From Azospirillum oryzae (GTDB lineage: Bacteria; Pseudomonadota; Alphaproteobacteria; Azospirillales; Azospirillaceae), in NCBI RefSeq assembly GCF_008364795.1, contig NZ_VTTM01000002.1, positions 1 through 64,000 of the forward strand: a stretch of 64,000 nucleotides of DNA. Direction: 5' to 3'. Below are positions 60,310 to 64,000 of the stretch, piece after piece. The notes beneath the pieces were generated by a model. It had not been told where the DNA came from. It did not search any database and saw only the letters and a list, made by a program, of their open reading frames with translations. Position numbers and translations under genes: made by a program. The stretch's first letter is position 1, and each line of letters begins with the position of its first letter.

Positions 60310-61269
60310 TCAGCGGATCGAGTCGTTGTGCAGCACCATCTCGGTCGCCAGACGGGCGGCGCACAGGTCGGCCAGGGAGGTGCCGACCGCCTTGAACAGG
60401 GTGATCTGGTCGTAGAAGCGCCGGCCCGCCCGCTCACCACGGCCCAATTCGAACAGGTCGCCGGCGATGTCGTCGGGGTTCAGCACGCCGGAAGACACCG
60501 GCTGGGCGATGTCCCCGGCCTCGGCCGGCGTGCGGTCGCGGCTGTCGACGAAGACGCGGGCGCGGCGGATGCAGTCGTCGTCGGCCTCGCGCATGTCCGG
60601 CGTCACGCCGCCCAGCAGGTCCAGATGCTGGCCGGGCTGCAGCCAGTCGCCGCGGATCAGCGGCTCGCGCGCCGTGGTGGCGCAGGCGACGATGTCGGCG
60701 CCGCGCACGGCCCCTTCCAGGTCGGCGGTCGCCTCGATGCGGAATTTCGGCCGGTGGAAACGGGCGGCGAGCTTGCGCGCCTTCTGCGGATCCCGTCCCC
60801 AGACCAGCACATGGCGGATCGGCCGCACCGCGGTGTAGGCCTCCACCAGTTCCAGGGCGAGCGGGCCGGTGCCGACCACCAGCATCCGTTCGGCATCCGG
60901 CCTTGCCAGATAGGAGGCGGCGAGCGCTGAGGATGCCGCGCCGCTGCGCCGGCCCAGCGCGGCGGAGGAGTCCATCAGCACCTGCGGCACGCCGGTCTTG
61001 CCGTCGACCAGCAGATAGACGCCCTGGGTCTGCGGCAGGTCGCTGCCGGCATTGTCGGGAAAGACGCTGTCGATCCGCACCCCGATCGCCTGATTCACCT
61101 CCCAGGCGGGGGCGATCAGCAGTGCGGCGTCACCGGTGCCGTAGGTCTCGACGCGGTGCCGATGGGCCGGCGGGGATTCCACGCCGGCGCGGAAGGTCTG
61201 CCGCAGGCGCTCGATCAGCATGCGGTGGTGCAGAACGGATCGAAGCTCGGCGCCGCTGACGGTGCGCAT
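60310..61269 (-). CDS. Ornithine cyclodeaminase / mu-crystallin family protein
   Basis: 319 residues. Substrate residues in RHRVETYGTGDAALLIAP (Arg, conserved) and the NAD(P) loop MLVVGTGPLALELVEAY, then VACATTAREPLIRGDWLQPG. Family members include ornithine cyclodeaminase, alanine dehydrogenase and ketimine reductase; which one is unclear. GGAAGGGGG precedes the ATG. Confidence 0.87.
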   Translation of the reverse strand: MRTVSGAELRSVLHHRMLIERLRQTFRAGVESPPAHRHRVETYGTGDAALLIAPAWEVNQAIGVRIDSVFPDNAGSDLPQTQGVYLLVDGKTGVPQVLMDSSAALGRRSGAASSALAASYLARPDAERMLVVGTGPLALELVEAYTAVRPIRHVLVWGRDPQKARKLAARFHRPKFRIEATADLEGAVRGADIVACATTAREPLIRGDWLQPGQHLDLLGGVTPDMREADDDCIRRARVFVDSRDRTPAEAGDIAQPVSSGVLNPDDIAGDLFELGRGERAGRRFYDQITLFKAVGTSLADLCAARLATEMVLHNDSIR

Positions 61270-61351
61270 GGAACCCCCTTCCGCCGACCGGCATCCTGCC
61301 CTGCCCCGGACTGTAGAAGGACGGGGAGGGGAGCCCTGCGACTGGCGACGC

Positions 61352-61753
61352 TCAGTGGACGGTCGGCGCGTTGTTCTCGGCGGCCGGGACCGGCAGGGTG
61401 GAGCCGGGCAGCGTGCCGGAGACCGGGCCGGAAACCGGGCGGGTGCTCTCGGCCAGACGCTTTTCGGCGGCGGCGGCGCGGGCCTGCGCCTCCTTCAGTT
61501 CACGCTCCAGATATAGGACGCGGTTGCCCTCGCGGCGGGCGCGGCGGCGATGGCGGCGCTGGCTGTTCCAGACGACGAAACCGCCGGCCAGGAAGCCCAC
61601 CACCAGCGCCACCAGCGTGGCCAGATAGACCGGCGTGGCGAGCGTGAAGGGCAGCGGCCACAGCGACAGCGTCACGATCCCGCGGTTGGAGATCGCGAAC
61701 AGGATCGCGACGAGGGCCACGGGAATGGTGACGATCCAGGAAATATGGCGCAA
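61352..61753 (-). CDS. LapA-domain membrane protein
   Basis: 133 residues with two transmembrane helices (about 5-25 and 40-62), the LapA core AISNRGIVTLSLWPLPFTLATPVYL in outline (NRGIVTLSLWP then TPVYLATLV), a basic loop and a coiled-coil. TTG start with AAGGAA 12 bases upstream. Downstream of ihfB on the same strand, a common order in alphaproteobacteria. Confidence 0.85.
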   Translation of the reverse strand: MRHISWIVTIPVALVAILFAISNRGIVTLSLWPLPFTLATPVYLATLVALVVGFLAGGFVVWNSQRRHRRRARREGNRVLYLERELKEAQARAAAAEKRLAESTRPVSGPVSGTLPGSTLPVPAAENNAPTVH

Positions 61754-61814
61754 GGCGAAGGTTCCTTGAGAGATACGGCGAGAGATACGGCAGGGAGAAT
61801 GGCCGGGCCGGCGC

Positions 61815-62096
61815 TCACTCCGTGTTCAGGCGCTCGCGAAGCTGCTTGCCGGTCTTGAAGAAAGGAATGCATTTCTCGCCGACGTCAACCGATTCTCCGG
61901 TCCGGGGGTTGCGACCCGTGCGCGCGTCCCGCTTCTTGATGGAGAAGGCGCCGAAGCCGCGCAGTTCCACCCGGTCGCCGCGCGCCAGCGCTTCGGTGAT
62001 CTCGTCGAAGATGGTGCCGACGATCTTCTCGATGTCGCGCTGGTACAGGTGCGGGTTCCGCTCCGCCAGCCGTTGGATCAGTTCCGACTTGGTCAT
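61815..62096 (-). CDS. ihfB: Integration host factor subunit beta
   Basis: 93 residues: [33 protein letters not shown] and [12 protein letters not shown], the beta-ribbon arm with the DNA-intercalating Pro. It bends DNA with IHF-alpha. Followed by the LapA gene 61 bases later. Confidence 0.96.
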   Translation of the reverse strand: MTKSELIQRLAERNPHLYQRDIEKIVGTIFDEITEALARGDRVELRGFGAFSIKKRDARTGRNPRTGESVDVGEKCIPFFKTGKQLRERLNTE

Positions 62097-62363
62097 GATC
62101 GTTGACGTTCCCCCATTCGATGCGGGCGCTTATGGTCGGGCCGCGCCTCGCTTGGACAGCAGCGTGCCACCGGCCGCATGAGGCGTCAAGCCCCACCCGC
62201 CGTGCTAAGCCGTTACGACACAATCGTTTTTCCGGACGGTGGAAGTGGATTGCCGCCTGATTTCCGCAAACCGGCCGAAGGGGGTCGCGGCAATCTCCGG
62301 CATGGATCGTGACGGAAATTTGAAAGCAATCAACGGCTTCGCGAAAGAAAACCCGATGCGGGC

Positions 62364-63638
62364 TCAGGCGCCTCCCAGCCGCGTCCCCTCCAGGATCGCG
62401 CCCTCCAGCACCGCCGAAGAGCGGTCGCAGCCGGTCAGGTCGGCGAGGGTCAGGTCGCTGCCCTTCAGGTTGGTCTCAGTCAGCGAGGCGCCGGCAAGCC
62501 GCGCCCGCACCAGCGACGCGCGCATCACCTTGGCCCCGGCGCTGACCAGCAGCATGCCGAGATTGGCGCCGTCCAGCCGGCTGTCGATCAGGATGGCGCG
62601 ATCCAGCTTCACCCCGCGCAGGTCGGCGCGGCTGAGATCGGCGGAGCGCAGGTCGGCGCCGTCGAACTGGGCGGCCTGCAATTGGGCGCCGTTCAGCCGG
62701 GCATGGCGCAGCCGGGCGCCGCTGCCCTTGGCCAACGTCAGGATCTTGCCCGTCAGGTCGGCCCCCTCCAGGTTCAGCCCGGTCAGGTCGAGCTGGCAGC
62801 CCTGCTTGCCGCTGGTGCCCAGCCAGATCATGTGCTGGCGCAGCATGCTGTCCAGCTGGTCGACCGGCAGGGCCGGCAACTCGATGGCCGTCGTCTCCTC
62901 GGGTTCGGGCTCGGGCGCCGGAGCCTGGGGCGGTGCCTGCCGGGCGGCAGCGGCCTGTTCGTCGGTGCGGATCGCCTGTTCCAGCCCGTCCTGATCCAGG
63001 CTGGCTCCGTCGAGGATGGCGCCGCGCAGGTCGGAACCGTTGAGGTCGGCACCGCGCAGGTCGGCGCCGGAGAAATTGGCGTCGCGCAGGTCGGTGCGGT
63101 CCAGCCGGGCGCCGGCCAGCCGGGTGTTGGTGAAATCGGCCGCCCGCGCGAAGCTGCCCGACAGCTTGGCCCGCGCCATGTCGGCGTTGGTCAGTTTCGC
63201 TGACGCCATGTCGGCCGGGCCGGGGTCGAAGCCCACCACCTTCAGCTCGCCCGCGCTGTTGCGGTTGACCATGCTGCCGTCGCGCAGGTCGACCTCCACC
63301 ATGGTGGCGCCGTCCAGCCGGGCGCCGCGGACGTTGGCGCCGCGCATGTCGGTGCGGAACAGCCGCGCCTCCGACAGGTCCGCCCCGCGCAGGTCGGCGC
63401 CATAGAGGTCTGCATGGTCCAGCACCGCGCCGCGCAGGTCGGCGTCACGCAGGATGGCGCCGGCCAGATGGGCGCCGGTCAGGTTGCGGCCGGCCAGCGA
63501 CAGGCCGGACAGGTCGAAGAAGGGCAGGTTGGCGCGGGCGCCGTTCGGGCGTCCTTCGGCGAAACGGACATGGCGCTCGCACACGCGGTCGAGCTGGTCC
63601 TGGGTCAGGCGGATGCGGGATTTGCCGTCTTGCGCCAT
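62364..63638 (-). CDS. Pentapeptide-repeat protein, two repeat blocks
   Basis: 424 residues. Two blocks of A(D/N)Lxx repeats (about residues 45-215 and 290-420, for example GADLRGADLSEA and RSADLSRADLRG) form right-handed quadrilateral beta-helices, separated by a Pro/Glu linker (APAPEPEPEETT). The N-terminus (RIRLTQDQLDRVCERHVRF) and the mirrored LDSMLRQHMIWLGTSG before the second block suggest an internal duplication. Six bases after the upstream gene's stop, so in one operon with it. Confidence 0.92.
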   Translation of the reverse strand: MAQDGKSRIRLTQDQLDRVCERHVRFAEGRPNGARANLPFFDLSGLSLAGRNLTGAHLAGAILRDADLRGAVLDHADLYGADLRGADLSEARLFRTDMRGANVRGARLDGATMVEVDLRDGSMVNRNSAGELKVVGFDPGPADMASAKLTNADMARAKLSGSFARAADFTNTRLAGARLDRTDLRDANFSGADLRGADLNGSDLRGAILDGASLDQDGLEQAIRTDEQAAAARQAPPQAPAPEPEPEETTAIELPALPVDQLDSMLRQHMIWLGTSGKQGCQLDLTGLNLEGADLTGKILTLAKGSGARLRHARLNGAQLQAAQFDGADLRSADLSRADLRGVKLDRAILIDSRLDGANLGMLLVSAGAKVMRASLVRARLAGASLTETNLKGSDLTLADLTGCDRSSAVLEGAILEGTRLGGA

Positions 63639-63644
63639 GGCCGG

Positions 63645-64000
63645 TCACGCGAACAGGGCGTCGATGTCGGCCTGGGAGATCCCGACGCCACCGTCGCCGC
63701 CGGCCGGGGCGGCGGGCGGCGGCGGGGCCGGCTTCGCGACGGGGGGAGGCGGAGGGGGAGGCGGCGGAGGAGGCGGGGAGGGCGCCACGTCGGCCGGCAG
63801 CGGTTCCGCCCGTTCCGCCACCTCCGGCACGCTGTCGAACAGCGCGTCGATGGCGTCCTGGCTGACCTCCGGCCCGCCCAGCTGCGGTCCGTTCAGCAGA
63901 TGGGCGTCGGGGCGGGTGTCGCCCAGCTTGCGGTGCGAGGCGACCTCGCCCGGCGCGTGATGCTGCGGGTCGGCGGCCGTCAGCCGCTCGACGCCCCAGA
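63645..64000 (-). CDS. C-terminal part of a protein with two FliM-like SQxxIDALF peptides
   Basis: 117 residues visible, 5' end outside the window. SQDAIDALF (63837-63863) and SQADIDALFA at the very C-terminus (63648-63677) are joined by a Pro-rich linker with a run of 12 Pro. The peptides resemble the N-terminal CheY-binding segment of FliM (SQxEIDALL). The upstream part (VERLTAADPQHHAPGEVASH) has no domain I recognise. Co-transcribed with the pentapeptide protein. Confidence 0.75.
   Translation of the reverse strand, partial: WGVERLTAADPQHHAPGEVASHRKLGDTRPDAHLLNGPQLGGPEVSQDAIDALFDSVPEVAERAEPLPADVAPSPPPPPPPPPPPPVAKPAPPPPAAPAGGDGGVGISQADIDALFA

Overview
GC-rich (roughly two thirds G+C) alphaproteobacterial chromosome segment. 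Protein families (DUF4167, DUF4170, DUF1178, IalB, an NDUFAF5-type methyltransferase, sdhCDAB order, a ReAV-type asparaginase) and the RepA type suggest Rhodospirillales, most likely Azospirillum or a close relative. The window opens in the 3' part of an initiator tRNA and closes inside a minus-strand gene. Core genes (ispG, hemA, prfA, prmC, clpB, rlmN, sdhCDAB, ihfB) argue for the main chromosome, or a replicon carrying essential genes.

Layout. 0-10.5 kb: initiator tRNA and terminator, a thioredoxin-reductase-like flavoprotein, a two-haem cytochrome c, RodZ-like protein, a 14-bp tandem repeat array, ispG, then hemA-prfA-prmC interrupted between prfA and prmC by a 452-bp DUF559 element with long inverted ends, DUF4167, MOSC and Nudix genes. 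10.7-20.5 kb: clpB behind a probable heat-shock promoter, a class III aminotransferase behind a strong dyad, methyltransferases, an AraC/GyrI regulator, an asparaginase with a His-rich N-terminus, a SpoU RNA methyltransferase and DUF1178. 20.8-25.5 kb: acetate-uptake module (DUF485, ActP, then a cNMP/CBS/DUF294 protein and a DnaQ-fold protein that has lost its catalytic residues). 25.5-29.6 kb: nitrilase-family amidohydrolase, glutaredoxin, ComF, an isolated FliQ-like protein, complex I assembly methyltransferase, SafE-type membrane protein.

29.7-31.2 kb is the most unusual part: a plasmid-type RepA gene with iteron-like repeats on both sides, next to a MITE-like palindromic element that shares its end sequence with the DUF559 element 24 kb away. 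31.2-40.3 kb: universal stress protein, PAS-GGDEF-EAL protein, PrcB-like lipoprotein, M20 amidohydrolase, DUF1272, single-domain response regulator, IalB, rlmN and small genes. 40.5-44 kb: sdhCDAB. 44.5-50 kb: branched-chain aminotransferase, then an incomplete podovirus-type remnant (S24 repressor, two small genes, portal, Bbp19-like, scaffold; no capsid, terminase or tail).

50-64 kb: a second GGDEF-EAL protein with a degenerate GGDEF site, phosphoesterase, DUF4170, cytochrome b561/cytochrome c' pair, aspartate aminotransferase, flavin reductase with a G12 tract upstream, hydroxyacyl-CoA dehydrogenase-type SDR, DUF1232, DMT exporter, ornithine cyclodeaminase family, LapA-ihfB, a pentapeptide-repeat protein and a truncated gene whose product carries two FliM-like SQxxIDALF peptides. 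All assignments come from reading motifs; no database search was run.
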